The notes below the pieces were generated by a model. That model was not told the origin of the DNA. It searched no databases and worked only from the letters and a program-made list of their open reading frames with translations. The position numbers were made by a program, and so were the translations under genes. Positions 54,473-63,596 of a stretch of DNA of 64,000 bases are shown here, in pieces (position 1 is the first letter of the stretch; each line of letters begins with the position of its first letter). Source of the DNA: Pyruvatibacter mobilis (GTDB lineage: Bacteria > Pseudomonadota > Alphaproteobacteria > CGMCC-115125); contig NZ_CP051630.1 in assembly GCF_012848855.1 (NCBI RefSeq), positions 1,963,501-2,027,500 of the forward strand. Reading direction: 5' to 3'.

Positions 54473-56134
54473 ATGACACTGGAACTCATGGCCGCGATTG
54501 CGGGTGTCGGACTTTTCCTGCTCGGCATGGTCATCTTCACCGAAGGTCTGCGGGAGCTTGCCGCCGAAGGGCTGCGCAAGATGCTGATCCGTTTCACGGA
54601 CACGCCGACCAAGGGCGCCATGGCGGGTGCTGTGGCAACGGCTGTCATCCAGTCCTCCAGCGCCACCACGGTGACTGCCGTCGGCTTTGTCGGTGCGGGG
54701 CTCATCACATTCTCGCAGGGGCTGGGCATCATCTTCGGGGCCAATCTCGGCACCACGATCACCGGCTGGATGGTGGCGCTGCTGGGCTTCAAGTTTCAGC
54801 TCGGGCTGTTTGCCATGGCGCTGCTGCCCATCGGCGTGCTGATGAGGCTGTTTGCCAAGGGACGGGCGCGGCAGGCGGGCTGGGCGCTGGCAGGGTTCAG
54901 CCTGCTGTTTCTCGGTATCGACGCCATGCAGCAGGGCATGGCCGGGCTTGAAGGCGAACTGACGCCGACGGATTTTCCCGGCGACACGTTCTTCGGCCGC
55001 CTGCAGCTTGTGGGCATCGGCATTCTGATCACGCTGGTTACGCAATCCTCAAGCGCGGGCGTGGCGACGGCTTTGGTGGCGCTGAATGCGGGGGCCATCT
55101 CCCTGCCCCAGGCTGCCGCCCTGGTGATCGGCATGGATATCGGCACGACGGTGACGGCGGCGCTGGCGACCATCGGCGGCGGCACGGAGACCCGGCGTAC
55201 GGGGTTTGCCCATGTCATCTACAATCTGATGACCGGCATCTTCGCCTTCATCGTGCTGGTGCCATTCTCCCATGCGGCGACCGGCTGGCTGGCGGCGGAC
55301 CCGTCCCGTTCAGCGGAAGTGGCGCTGGTGGCATTTCACAGCTTCTTCAACCTGGCCGGGGTGATCGTGGTGCTGCCCTTTGCGGGGGCGTTTGCCCGGC
55401 TGATCATCTGGCTGTTCCCCGAACAGGGGCCGCAACTGACGCGGCGGCTGGAGCCGAAGCTGCACCAGGACCCGGCGGCGGCTGTGGATGCTGCCATTGC
55501 GACGACGCGGGCGGTCTATGTGCGGACGCTGGCGAGCCTGCGGCCCTGGCTGCTGCGCCCGTCGACCACCCATGCGCAGCCGGTTCTGTCCGAGGGGCGG
55601 TTTGACGAGTTCGGCAAGGCCATCGAGGCCACGGCCCTGTATCTGACCAATGTGCGCGCGACGCCGGATCAGCCGGCAGCCTATCTCCGTTATCTCGCCG
55701 CCATCCACGCGCTCGATCACCTGCAACGGCTGGTGCACCGGTGCCGGCAGGACGACCGGCTCTTGCAGCTGCACCGGGAAAAGAACCTGTCGCGCTTCAG
55801 CCACATGGCGGGCCGCGTGTTCAAGCGGGCGGTGCGGCGGCCCTATGACGCGCGCAATGAGGCGCTGCTGCGCTTGCTGGAGCGGAGGCTGATCGACGCC
55901 CACCGACCCTACCGTGCGCGGATCATCGAAAGTGCTGCGGCGCGGGAGACGGGTGCGGCCGACGCAGTTGCCTGCCTCGACAGCATTCGCTGGCTTGAAC
56001 GGGTGACCCATCACGTGCTGCGGATCGAACATCACCTGACCGCTGCCCATGCCACTACAAAGAACCAGCCTGCGAGTGTTCTGCCGCAGGCCGGGGCGCA
56101 AAACAAAACCGCCGGGGCAGCGCGATCATCCTGA
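54473..56134 (+). CDS. Na/Pi cotransporter family protein with PhoU-like tail
   Basis: A 553-residue NptA-type protein with two Na_Pi_cotrans repeats, each marked by a QSSS motif (AVIQSSSATTVTAV and VTQSSSAGVATALVA) and LGTTIT / IGTTVT partners. The last 200 residues are helical and PhoU-like (RYLAAIHALDHLQRLVHRCRQDDRL). It takes up phosphate with sodium. Its final codons overlap one arm of a terminator belonging to the convergent glcB. Confidence 0.9.
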   Translation: MTLELMAAIAGVGLFLLGMVIFTEGLRELAAEGLRKMLIRFTDTPTKGAMAGAVATAVIQSSSATTVTAVGFVGAGLITFSQGLGIIFGANLGTTITGWMVALLGFKFQLGLFAMALLPIGVLMRLFAKGRARQAGWALAGFSLLFLGIDAMQQGMAGLEGELTPTDFPGDTFFGRLQLVGIGILITLVTQSSSAGVATALVALNAGAISLPQAAALVIGMDIGTTVTAALATIGGGTETRRTGFAHVIYNLMTGIFAFIVLVPFSHAATGWLAADPSRSAEVALVAFHSFFNLAGVIVVLPFAGAFARLIIWLFPEQGPQLTRRLEPKLHQDPAAAVDAAIATTRAVYVRTLASLRPWLLRPSTTHAQPVLSEGRFDEFGKAIEATALYLTNVRATPDQPAAYLRYLAAIHALDHLQRLVHRCRQDDRLLQLHREKNLSRFSHMAGRVFKRAVRRPYDARNEALLRLLERRLIDAHRPYRARIIESAAARETGAADAVACLDSIRWLERVTHHVLRIEHHLTAAHATTKNQPASVLPQAGAQNKTAGAARSS

Positions 56135-56160
56135 TACGGATGACCATGCGTCCCCGGCGG
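56100..56160 (-). terminator. Terminator of malate synthase G
   Basis: CCGCCGGGG (56109-56117) and CCCCGGCGG (56152-56160) pair; on the minus strand the stem is followed by TTTTGTTTT. The arm lies inside the 3' end of the convergent Na/Pi cotransporter gene. Confidence 0.75.
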
Positions 56161-56198
56161 CTGGTTGTAGTGTCAGAGCGTCAGGCGCGCAAGGTGCC

Positions 56199-58337
56199 TC
56201 AGGCGCCCTGTTCGGCCTTCTTCTTCACGCGGAAGGCGTGCAGCAGCGGCTCGGTGTAGCCGGACGGCTGCACGGCGCCTTCGAAGACGAGTGCCTTGGA
56301 GGCCTCGAACGCCAGGCCGTCGAACTTCGGCGCCATCGGCTCATAGGCGGCGTCGCCCGCGTTCTGCTCGTCCACCTTCTTGGCCATGCGCTCAAAGGCT
56401 GCGTCCACCTGCTCCTTGGTGCAGATGCCGTGCATCAGCCAGTTGGCCATGTGCTGGGAGGAGATGCGCAGGGTGGCGCGGTCTTCCATCAGGCCGATGT
56501 CGTTGATGTCCGGCACCTTGGAGCAGCCGACGCCCTGGTCGATCCAGCGCACCACGTAGCCGAGGATGCCCTGGGCGTTGTTCTCAAGCTCACGCTCGAC
56601 AACATCCGCCGGCCAGTTGGTGTCTTTTGCGAGCGGCACGGACAGCAGCGGCTTGAGCGACGGGCACGGCTTCTTGGCGATTTCGTCGCGCAGGCCCATC
56701 ACGTCCACCTGGTGATAGTGGATGGCATGCAGAGTGGCGGCCGTCGGGCTCGGCACCCAGGCGGTGTTGGCGCCGGTCTTGGGGTGGCCGATCTTCTGCT
56801 CCAGCATGTCGCCCATGCGGTCGGGTGCTGCCCACATGCCCTTGCCGATCTGCGCCTTGCCGGAGAGACCGCAGGCGAGGCCGATGGCCACGTTGCGCTC
56901 TTCATAAGCGGCGATCCAGTCGGTGCCCTTCATGTCGGTCTTCGGGATCATCGCCCCGGCCTTCATGCTGGTGTGGATCTCGTCGCCGGTGCGGTCGAGG
57001 AAGCCCGTGTTGATGAACACGATGCGGCCCGACACGGCCTTGATGCAGGCGGCGAGGTTGGCCGAGGTGCGGCGCTCTTCGTCCATCACGCCCACCTTGA
57101 TGGTGTTGCGCGCGAGGCCGAGCAAGTCTTCGACCGCGGCAAACAGGCGATCAGTGAAGGCCACTTCCTCCGGACCATGCATCTTGGGCTTCACCACGTA
57201 GATGGAGCCGGCCGGGCTGTTGACGCGGCGGCCTTCGGGGCCGACGTCGCGCAGGGAGATGAGGTTGGTGATGAGGGCATCCATGACGCCTTCCGGAGCC
57301 TGGCTGCCGTCTTCCAGCAGCACGGCTTCGGTCTTCATCAGGTGACCCACATTGCGCACCAGCAGCGTGGAACGGCCCTGCAGGGTCTTGGCCTTGCCGT
57401 CCGGCGTGGTGATGTCCTTGTCGCCATTGAGGCTGCGGGTCAGCGGCTTGCCGCCCTTCTGGAAGGTTTCTTCCAGATCGCCGTTCATCAGGCCGAGCCA
57501 GTTGGTGTAGGCGTCGATCTTGTCGGTGCAGTCAACGGCGGCGACGGAATCTTCAAGGTCCACGATGGTGGTCAGCGCGGCTTCCATCAGGATGTCGGTG
57601 ACACCGGCGGGATCGGTGGAGCCCACATTGGTGGAGCGGTCGATCAGGACCTGGATATGCAGGCCGTTCTGCTTGAACAGCACGCTGTCGGGGTTGTCCG
57701 GCAGGCCGGTGAAGCCCGCGAACAGGGACGGATCCTTCAGGGCCGGCTCAAGCGCGCCGTTGACGACCTTGTAGCCTGTCACATCCTTGTGGGAGCCAGA
57801 GGCAAGCGGCACGAACTCGTCGAGCAGGCTCTTGGCCTTGTCGACCACCTGGGCACCACGCTCTTCGTCGTAGCCCGGGCCCTTGGCTTCGCCCGGCAGG
57901 GCGTCGGTGCCGTAGAAGGCATCATAGAGGCTGCCCCAGCGGGCATTGGCGGCATTGAGCACGAAACGCGCATTCAGCGACGGCACCACGAGCTGCGGGC
58001 CGGCCATGGTGGCGATTTCCGGGTCCACATTGGCAGTGGTGATCTGGAACGGCTCGGGTTCCGGGACGATGTAGCCGATCTCGCGCAGGAAGGCCTCATA
58101 GGCATCGTGGTCAGTGATCGGGCCGGGATTGGCTCCGTGCCAGGCATCGATCTTGGCCTGCAGGTCTTCGCGAACCTGGAGCAGACGGTCGTTCTCGCCG
58201 GAGAACTCCTTGAAGATCTTGGCCGCACCCGCCCAGAACGCGTCCGCCGTCAGGCCGGAACCGGGAATGCATTTGCTGTCCACGAACTCCACCAGGGGAG
58301 CCGCGAAGCGAATGCCGTCTTTTTCAAGATAATCCAT
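56199..58337 (-). CDS. glcB: Malate synthase G
   Basis: A 712-residue malate synthase of the single-chain G type, which joins glyoxylate and acetyl-CoA to malate. Motifs: [13 protein letters not shown], the catalytic Arg region in [38 protein letters not shown], and [18 protein letters not shown] near the acid region. GAGG precedes the ATG. No isocitrate lyase or glycolate oxidase gene is next to it, so it is a stand-alone locus. Confidence 0.96.
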   Translation of the reverse strand: MDYLEKDGIRFAAPLVEFVDSKCIPGSGLTADAFWAGAAKIFKEFSGENDRLLQVREDLQAKIDAWHGANPGPITDHDAYEAFLREIGYIVPEPEPFQITTANVDPEIATMAGPQLVVPSLNARFVLNAANARWGSLYDAFYGTDALPGEAKGPGYDEERGAQVVDKAKSLLDEFVPLASGSHKDVTGYKVVNGALEPALKDPSLFAGFTGLPDNPDSVLFKQNGLHIQVLIDRSTNVGSTDPAGVTDILMEAALTTIVDLEDSVAAVDCTDKIDAYTNWLGLMNGDLEETFQKGGKPLTRSLNGDKDITTPDGKAKTLQGRSTLLVRNVGHLMKTEAVLLEDGSQAPEGVMDALITNLISLRDVGPEGRRVNSPAGSIYVVKPKMHGPEEVAFTDRLFAAVEDLLGLARNTIKVGVMDEERRTSANLAACIKAVSGRIVFINTGFLDRTGDEIHTSMKAGAMIPKTDMKGTDWIAAYEERNVAIGLACGLSGKAQIGKGMWAAPDRMGDMLEQKIGHPKTGANTAWVPSPTAATLHAIHYHQVDVMGLRDEIAKKPCPSLKPLLSVPLAKDTNWPADVVERELENNAQGILGYVVRWIDQGVGCSKVPDINDIGLMEDRATLRISSQHMANWLMHGICTKEQVDAAFERMAKKVDEQNAGDAAYEPMAPKFDGLAFEASKALVFEGAVQPSGYTEPLLHAFRVKKKAEQGA

Positions 58338-58653
58338 TGAAATTCCTCAAGTCTTTCGGGTGTGACCGTGTGGTCGGCCTGCCGGGGCGGGGGCGCGGGA
58401 AACGATCCGCCAGCGCGGAATAATCCGGGCTGCGCGGGGTGGCGCGCACCATGTCCAACACTGACAGGAAAGCCATTCGTTGCGGGGAGTTACCGCATCA
58501 GGCCAAGGGGGGCAAGTGGGCAGGGTTACGCAGCGTCGCGGGCTCCAAGCGCCCGCCCCCACCCCAAAACAAAACCCCGCCGGCATGACACCGGCGGGGC
58601 GGACCCGCATGCACGGGGTGATGCGATGCGGGCATAAGGACTTACGGGTCCGG
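58338..58653. other. 316-base gap between cynS and glcB
   Basis: Contains the cynS terminator (58565-58599) and the glcB promoter region on the minus strand, where a loose TTGGAC hexamer near 58453-58458 could serve as a -35 element. No gene is seen. Confidence 0.5.
58565..58599 (-). terminator. Terminator of the nitrate/cyanate operon
   Basis: CCCCGCCGG (58575-58583) pairs with CCGGCGGGG (58591-58599) around CATGACA; on the minus strand it is followed by TTTTGTTTTG. It lies 55 bases after the cynS stop. Confidence 0.85.
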
Positions 58654-59094
58654 TCAGTACTTCTTGAACTTGAGGAACTTGCCGGACATCACGATCTGCA
58701 CCCGGTCGCCATTGGGGTCGGGCTTGCGGGAGATTTCCATGTCGTAGTCGATGGCCGACATGATGCCGTCGCCGAACTCTTCCTCGATGAGCTTCTTGAA
58801 GGTGGTGCCGTAGACCTGGACGATTTCATAGAGGCGGTAGATGAGCGGGTCGGTGGGCACATCCATGCCGAGGGAGCCGCGCGACGGGATCTTGGCGAGG
58901 CCCTTCCTGGCTTCCGGGATGCCGAGCATGTCGGCGGCCTTGGCGGCGGCGTCTTCCGGCAGGGCCATCTGGCCAAGGAGGGCTGCTGTGACGAACACCG
59001 GCGACATGCCGACGCCGTCGGCGACTTCCTTATAGGTAAGGCCCTTGTCGTCCATGGCATCTTCGATGGCCTGGGTGAGTGCGTAGCGGTCCAT
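58654..59094 (-). CDS. cynS: Cyanate hydratase (cyanase)
   Basis: A 146-residue cyanase, which converts cyanate and bicarbonate to ammonia and carbon dioxide. The catalytic residues align with the E. coli enzyme with a nine-residue shift: Arg87 and Glu90 in LIYRLYEIV and Ser113 in GIMSAIDYDME. The N-terminal helix-turn-helix-like part (YKEVADGVGMSPVFVTAALLG) is present. It is the last gene of the transporter operon, so cyanate made available by the transporter can be used as nitrogen. Confidence 0.96.
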   Translation of the reverse strand: MDRYALTQAIEDAMDDKGLTYKEVADGVGMSPVFVTAALLGQMALPEDAAAKAADMLGIPEARKGLAKIPSRGSLGMDVPTDPLIYRLYEIVQVYGTTFKKLIEEEFGDGIMSAIDYDMEISRKPDPNGDRVQIVMSGKFLKFKKY

Positions 59095-59180
59095 TGATGA
59101 GACTCCTTCTTGCGTGGGGATGCGCGGTCAGACTGCGCGTTTGAGTGCGTGGTTGCGGCGGGCGGTGCTGCGGCGCCGTT

Positions 59181-60125
59181 TCAGCCCCCGGCCATGTGGC
59201 GGGGGGCTTGCGGTTTTCCCGGCGAGGTGGCCTCCGGGATTTCCGTATCGACCGGGTGGACGGCGCTGACGCCGATGCCCGGCGAGACGACCGGCGGGTG
59301 CCGCTTGTCGAACTCCGTGCCGGCGATTTCCTCGGTGAAGCTCTTGGAGCGGGTGACGAGGAAATCCATCAGGTGGTTGCGCATGGGATAGAAGCGCGGA
59401 TGCTTGAACATGCTCTCGCGCGTACGGTCGCGCGGCAGCGTGTTCTCGACGATCTCGGCGATGCAGGCCTCCGGCCCGTTGGTCATCAACACGATCTTGT
59501 CGGCGAGGTAGAGCGCTTCATCCACGTCATGGGTGATCATGAAGCTGGTCTGTTTGCGGGCGTCGCAGATGGCGAGGATCTCATCCTGCAGGCCGCCGCG
59601 TGTCAGCGCGTCCAGCGCGGAGAACGGCTCGTCCATCAGCAGCACGTCGGGCTCGAGACTCAGGGCGCGGGCGATGCCCACGCGCTGCTTCATGCCGCCG
59701 GAGAGCTGGGCGGGCTTGCGGTCCGCTGCCTCCCCCAGATTGACCAGCTCGAGATATTTCATCGCGTGCGCGCGGATCTGTGCCGACGACCAGGACGGGT
59801 TGCGGGACTTCACCGCCAACTCGATGTTGCCCAGTGCCGACAGCCAGGGCATGAGGGCATGGCCCTGGAAGATGACCGCGCGGTCGAGGCTGGGGCCGGA
59901 AATCTCCTTGCCGTTGACGATGATGCCGCCGGCGGACGGTGTTTCGAGACCAGCCAGGATGTTGAGCAAGGTAGACTTGCCGCAGCCGGAATGGCCGACG
60001 ACGCAGATGAACTCCCCCTCCTCGATGCCGAGCCACAGGTCGTCGAACACGGTCATGGTGCCGCCGCCGCCCGGATTGGGGTAGCGCTTGGCGAGGCCTT
60101 CGATGCTGATGAGTTTGGTGCTCAT
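59181..60125 (-). CDS. Nitrate/cyanate ABC transporter ATPase
   Basis: A 314-residue ATPase of the NrtD/CynD/TauB type: Walker A GHSGCGKST, signature LSGGMKQRVGIA, Walker B VLLMDEPFSALD and switch His in MITHDVDEALYL. The C-terminal 50 residues past the ATPase fold (KRHPPVVSPGIGV) are Pro-rich. AAGGAGG lies before the ATG. It energises the permease encoded just upstream. Confidence 0.92.
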   Translation of the reverse strand: MSTKLISIEGLAKRYPNPGGGGTMTVFDDLWLGIEEGEFICVVGHSGCGKSTLLNILAGLETPSAGGIIVNGKEISGPSLDRAVIFQGHALMPWLSALGNIELAVKSRNPSWSSAQIRAHAMKYLELVNLGEAADRKPAQLSGGMKQRVGIARALSLEPDVLLMDEPFSALDALTRGGLQDEILAICDARKQTSFMITHDVDEALYLADKIVLMTNGPEACIAEIVENTLPRDRTRESMFKHPRFYPMRNHLMDFLVTRSKSFTEEIAGTEFDKRHPPVVSPGIGVSAVHPVDTEIPEATSPGKPQAPRHMAGG

Positions 60126-60135
60126 GGGACCTCCT

Positions 60136-60987
60136 TCAGTCCGCGTAGGACACGCGCTGCTGGAAGAAGGCGACGATCAGGTCGAGCACCATTCCGATCA
60201 CCCCGATGAACAGGATGGCAGCGATGACATTGGTGATGGAGAGGTTGTTCCACTCGTTCCAGACGAAGTAGCCGATGCCTGTTCCGCCCACGAGCATTTC
60301 GGCGGCCACGATCACCAGCCAGGCGATGCCGATGGAAATGCGCATGCCGGTGAGGATGGTTGGGGCGGCGGCGGGCAGGATGACGCTCAGGGCCGTGCGC
60401 CACGGTCCGAGTTCGAGCGTCTTGGCGACGTTCACATACTCAGTGCGCACGGCGCCGACGCCGAAGGCCGTGTTGATGAGCATCGGCCACAGGGAACAGA
60501 TGAAGATGACGAAGATGGCGCTCGTCATGGAATCCTGGATCGTGTAGAGCGCAAGCGGCATCCAGGCGAGCGGCGAGATGGGCTTGAGAAGCTGGATGAA
60601 CGGGTCCAGCGCCTTGAACAGGAGCGGGCTCATGCCGATGACGAAGCCCAGCGGGATGGCCACCAGCGCGGCCAGTCCGAAGCCCACCAGCACCCGCATG
60701 ATCGAATAGGCCAGCTGGATGCCGATGCCCTTGTCGTTGGGGCCTGCGTCATAGAACGGGTCGGTGACGTGGCGCTTGAGTTCGCCGAAGACTTCAGCCG
60801 GGGCGGGGAACGCGGATTCGCCCTTCGCCTGCGGCCCAAGAAGGGCCGCAAGCTCAGGGTCCATCCCCACAGGTGCTTCTGTCTGTCCGCTGGCACTGAG
60901 TAGCTGCCAGGCGAACAGGAAGCACCCGAACAGCACCATGGACAGAAGCGCTGCGCGCAAGGTCATGGGGATAGCATCGACGCGCAT
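60136..60987 (-). CDS. Nitrate/cyanate ABC transporter permease
   Basis: A 283-residue permease with about six membrane spans and the binding-protein-dependent transport EAA-like loop (TEYVNVAKTLELGPWRTALSVILPAAAPTILTGMRI). Close to NrtB/CmpB. GGAGG is six bases before ATG 60987, and the start overlaps the stop of the substrate-binding gene (TGATG/ATGA type). Confidence 0.92.
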   Translation of the reverse strand: MRVDAIPMTLRAALLSMVLFGCFLFAWQLLSASGQTEAPVGMDPELAALLGPQAKGESAFPAPAEVFGELKRHVTDPFYDAGPNDKGIGIQLAYSIMRVLVGFGLAALVAIPLGFVIGMSPLLFKALDPFIQLLKPISPLAWMPLALYTIQDSMTSAIFVIFICSLWPMLINTAFGVGAVRTEYVNVAKTLELGPWRTALSVILPAAAPTILTGMRISIGIAWLVIVAAEMLVGGTGIGYFVWNEWNNLSITNVIAAILFIGVIGMVLDLIVAFFQQRVSYAD

Positions 60988-62387
60988 CACGACCTCCGGA
61001 TCGCGAAGGAATTGACGTATTCCTCCGGCTTGGTCGGGTCGAAGGTCTTGCCCATGACCTCATAGGACTCGTAGGTCGCCTCCGGCGGTGTGAGGCCCAT
61101 TTCGGTCATCACCTTCTGGGCGTCGGTTGCGAGATAGACCTGCTCGGCGACGCCCTTGTAGTCCACGTCGCCGGAGATATAGCCCCAGCGTTTCATCTGG
61201 GTGAGAATCCAGATGGCCATGGAGTGGTACGGGAACGGATCAAAGTCGATCCGGTCCGGCACCTTCTGGATACCGCCGAGGCCGTCCGCAAAGGTGCCGG
61301 TGAGAACCTGCTCGACCACCGTGGTGGGCTGGTTGAGGTAGTTCTTCGGCGAGATGGCGGCTGCCACTTCCTTACGGTTGTCCTGGTCGGACGCGTAGGC
61401 CGTGGCATCGATGATGGACTTGTAGAGCGCGATGAAGGTGTTGGGCATTTCATCGACGAATTTCTGGCTGGCGGCGAAAGCGCAGCAGGGATGCCCGTCC
61501 CAGATTTCCTTGGTCAGCTTGTGGATGAAGCCGACGCCGTCATAGACCGCGCGCTGGTTGAACGGGTCCGGTGCCAGGTAGCCGTCCACATTGCCGGCGG
61601 CGAGGTTGGCGACCATCTCGGGCGGCGGCAGCACGCGGATCTGGATGTCCGTGTCCGGATCAAGCCCATGCTCGGCCACGTAGTAGCGCAGCAGGAAATT
61701 GTGCATGGAATAGTCGAACGGCACGGCGAACTTGAAGCCCTTCCACTTGGACGGGTCGTCGTTCTTGTCCTTGTGCTTGGTGGCAAGGGTGATGGCCTGA
61801 CCGTTGATATTTTCCACCGCCGGCATGGTCCACGGATTGGCGGTGGAGCCCGCCCCCATAGTGATGGCGAGCGGCATGGGCGTCAGCATGTGGGACGCGT
61901 CATATTCACCGGACAGGGACTTGTCGCGCGCCACGGCCCAGCCGGCGGTCTTGATGACATCGACGTCGAGGCCGTACTTCTCATAGAAGCCCATGGGCTT
62001 GGCCATGATGATGGGCGTCGCGCAGGTGATGGGCACGAAGCCGACGGACAGCTTGGTCTTCTCAAGCTGACCGGAAAGTTCCTGCGCCACAGCCTTTGCC
62101 GCACCGAGGGGGAAGATGTCGCTCAGGGCGGTCATGGCTGTTGCCGCGCCCACGGCGGTGAGGAAGCTGCGGCGGGCCATATCCGTGCCGAAGACGGCCT
62201 GCATGACGGCGGACTCGACGTGGCGGGACAGGATTTCTTCGGAGGTCACCTCCTCCGCCGGGTCATCTTCCTTGCCCTCGAGGCGGGCGACCGCTGCGTC
62301 ATGGTCTTCCTGACTGTGGTGGCCGCCGCATGAACAGCCGCCCCACAGTTTGGCCTTCGGATCAAAAGGGTCCTGATCAAAGCTCAT
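60987..62387 (-). CDS. CmpA/NrtA-family substrate-binding protein with Cys/His N-terminus and internal Tat-like signal
   Basis: A 466-residue NrtA/CmpA-type binding protein (LSVGFVPITCATPIIMAKPMGFYEKYGLDVDV, MLTPMPLAITMGAG, NVDGYLAPDPFNQRAVYDGVGFIH). Before a Tat-like signal (MARRSFLTAVGAATAMTAL, about residues 68-90) lies an unusual acidic leader with a clustered CSCGGHHSQEDH motif near residue 17, which might bind a metal. AGGAG is nine bases before ATG 62387. Ligand could be nitrate, nitrite or cyanate; cynS in the operon favours at least cyanate. Confidence 0.9.
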   Translation of the reverse strand: MSFDQDPFDPKAKLWGGCSCGGHHSQEDHDAAVARLEGKEDDPAEEVTSEEILSRHVESAVMQAVFGTDMARRSFLTAVGAATAMTALSDIFPLGAAKAVAQELSGQLEKTKLSVGFVPITCATPIIMAKPMGFYEKYGLDVDVIKTAGWAVARDKSLSGEYDASHMLTPMPLAITMGAGSTANPWTMPAVENINGQAITLATKHKDKNDDPSKWKGFKFAVPFDYSMHNFLLRYYVAEHGLDPDTDIQIRVLPPPEMVANLAAGNVDGYLAPDPFNQRAVYDGVGFIHKLTKEIWDGHPCCAFAASQKFVDEMPNTFIALYKSIIDATAYASDQDNRKEVAAAISPKNYLNQPTTVVEQVLTGTFADGLGGIQKVPDRIDFDPFPYHSMAIWILTQMKRWGYISGDVDYKGVAEQVYLATDAQKVMTEMGLTPPEATYESYEVMGKTFDPTKPEEYVNSFAIRRS

Positions 62388-62445
62388 TGTTCTACGCTCC
62401 TGCTGACAGGCATGGGGCCCTGTGACCCGCTGCCTGCTGCCCAAC

Positions 62446-62529
62446 AAAAAAGCCGCATTCCCTCAGCGCACCTCATGGAAGAGATGCGAGACGGAAGCGG
62501 CTTCGCTCCAGGGGCCCGCCCTTGGACCC
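62446..62529 (-). promoter_or_regulatory. ANTAR-type antitermination leader with intrinsic terminator
   Basis: On the minus strand: a hairpin GGGTCC-AAGGGC-GGGCCC (62529-62512) whose six-base loop has A at position 1 and G at position 4, as ANTAR proteins require; then a second short hairpin GGAGC-GAAGCC-GCTTCC (62509-62493); then an intrinsic terminator whose 5' arm AGCCGCTTCC overlaps the second hairpin and whose 3' arm GGAATGCGGCT runs into six T (62451-62446). NasT binding the loops would stop terminator formation. An extra hairpin with loop TTCCAT lies inside the terminator. Confidence 0.75.
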
Positions 62530-62577
62530 GGTATCTGGTGGGGCACACTCGACCTTGAGGCGCCCGCCCTTCTCCTT

Positions 62578-62593
62578 AGCAACGGTCGTGCCA
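62578..62593 (-). promoter_or_regulatory. Sigma-54 (RpoN) promoter
   Basis: Read on the minus strand, TGGCACGACCGTTGCT matches the -24/-12 consensus TGGCACG-N4-TTGCW at every fixed position. The start site would be near 62567, giving a leader of about 180 bases that contains the whole antitermination region. An imperfect dyad with GCCGCAACC arms (62616-62639) lies just upstream. Confidence 0.85.
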
Positions 62594-62742
62594 GACTCCG
62601 ACGTTGGCCGGAAGTGCCGCAACCACGCGGGTTTGCGGCGATGCGGACTTCAACAGGTACGCAAGATCACGCGGCGCGCTGCGCAAACAGGCAGCACCTG
62701 CCCAAGGAACAGGCAAGCAGAATATAACCGTATACGGAGGGA

Positions 62743-63330
62743 TTAGAGACCGACGCGGGACGCGACGAGGATACTGTCGGCGATCTCGACGATGGGGCGC
62801 TTCTGGTCCATGGAGGCCCGGCGCATGAGCGCATAGGCGTCCTTCTCGCTCAGGCCGCGCTGCTCCATCAGGATGCCCTTGGCCTTCTCGATGGTCTTGC
62901 GGTGTTCAAGCTCGGTGGACAACGCTTCGACGCGGGTCTCAAGCTCGTGGAAGCGGTTGAAGCGGGCGATGGCGAGATCGACGATGGGCCTGATCCGGTC
63001 AGGCTGCATGCCGTCCACCACATAGGCGCTGACGCCCGCCTCCATGGCGGCCTGGGTCATGTCCGGGTCGCTCTGATCGACGAACATGACGACGGGACGC
63101 TGCACCTCGCGGGATACGCGGAACATCTGCTCCACCGTATCGCGCTTGGGGTTCTCGAGATCGACGATGATGACCGACGGGTTGAGCACGGCGATACGGG
63201 CGAGCAGATCAATCGTATCGGAAATGATGGTGACGTTTTCATAGCCGGCAGCCCCCAGTCCCGCGCGGATCAGCTCCGCGCGTTCGGGCATCTGGTCGAT
63301 GACGGCGATGGAAACGGGTGTGTCAGGCAT
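62743..63330 (-). CDS. nasT: NasT-type ANTAR antitermination regulator
   Basis: A 195-residue protein: receiver-like N-terminal domain (SIAVIDQMPERAELIRAGLG, SVIIVDLENPKRDTVEQMF, VVMFVDQSDPDMTQAAMEAGVSAYVVDG) and a C-terminal ANTAR RNA-binding domain (HRKTIEKAKGILMEQRGLSEKDAYALMRRASM). NasT binds nitrate-operon leader RNA when released by NasS. Its usual partner nasS is not seen next to it in this window. The transport operon follows on the same strand after its own sigma-54 promoter. Confidence 0.93.
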   Translation of the reverse strand: MPDTPVSIAVIDQMPERAELIRAGLGAAGYENVTIISDTIDLLARIAVLNPSVIIVDLENPKRDTVEQMFRVSREVQRPVVMFVDQSDPDMTQAAMEAGVSAYVVDGMQPDRIRPIVDLAIARFNRFHELETRVEALSTELEHRKTIEKAKGILMEQRGLSEKDAYALMRRASMDQKRPIVEIADSILVASRVGL

Positions 63331-63566
63331 GCGCGCTCATTCTCAACAGGTCCGGCCCTGCCGTGCGTGCGCAACCTCCTGACATGTTCTTGTTTGCGCT
63401 CATCATCCGTCACATGCCCCCGGGCGTGCAAGTGTTTCCGCGCACGGGCTGCAATGCATCAGCGCTTTGCGTCCCCTCATGACAGGCACCGGTCATGAAC
63501 CGTGCGGACAGGCAGAACCGCAGGGCCGCGCATTGCAGCGCTGCCCTGCAGCGTGTCGTGGTAAAC

Positions 63567-63590
63567 GGGCCTGCGTGCGAGGCACGGCCC
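63567..63590 (-). terminator. Hairpin after the outer-membrane protein gene
   Basis: GGGCC/GGCCC with an inner GTGC/GCAC pair and a bulge, just past the stop at 63597 on the minus strand. No strong T-run. Confidence 0.45.
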
Positions 63591-63596
63591 TTAGGC

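Noticed and set aside
56049-58340. A 763-residue open frame antisense to glcB
   Set aside because: It mirrors a well-conserved malate synthase; high GC keeps the opposite frame open. No ribosome site or recognisable domain.
62616-62639. Imperfect GCCGCAACC dyad as an NtrC enhancer site
   Set aside because: It does not match the known NtrC half-site well and lies closer to the promoter than usual; left as a candidate only.
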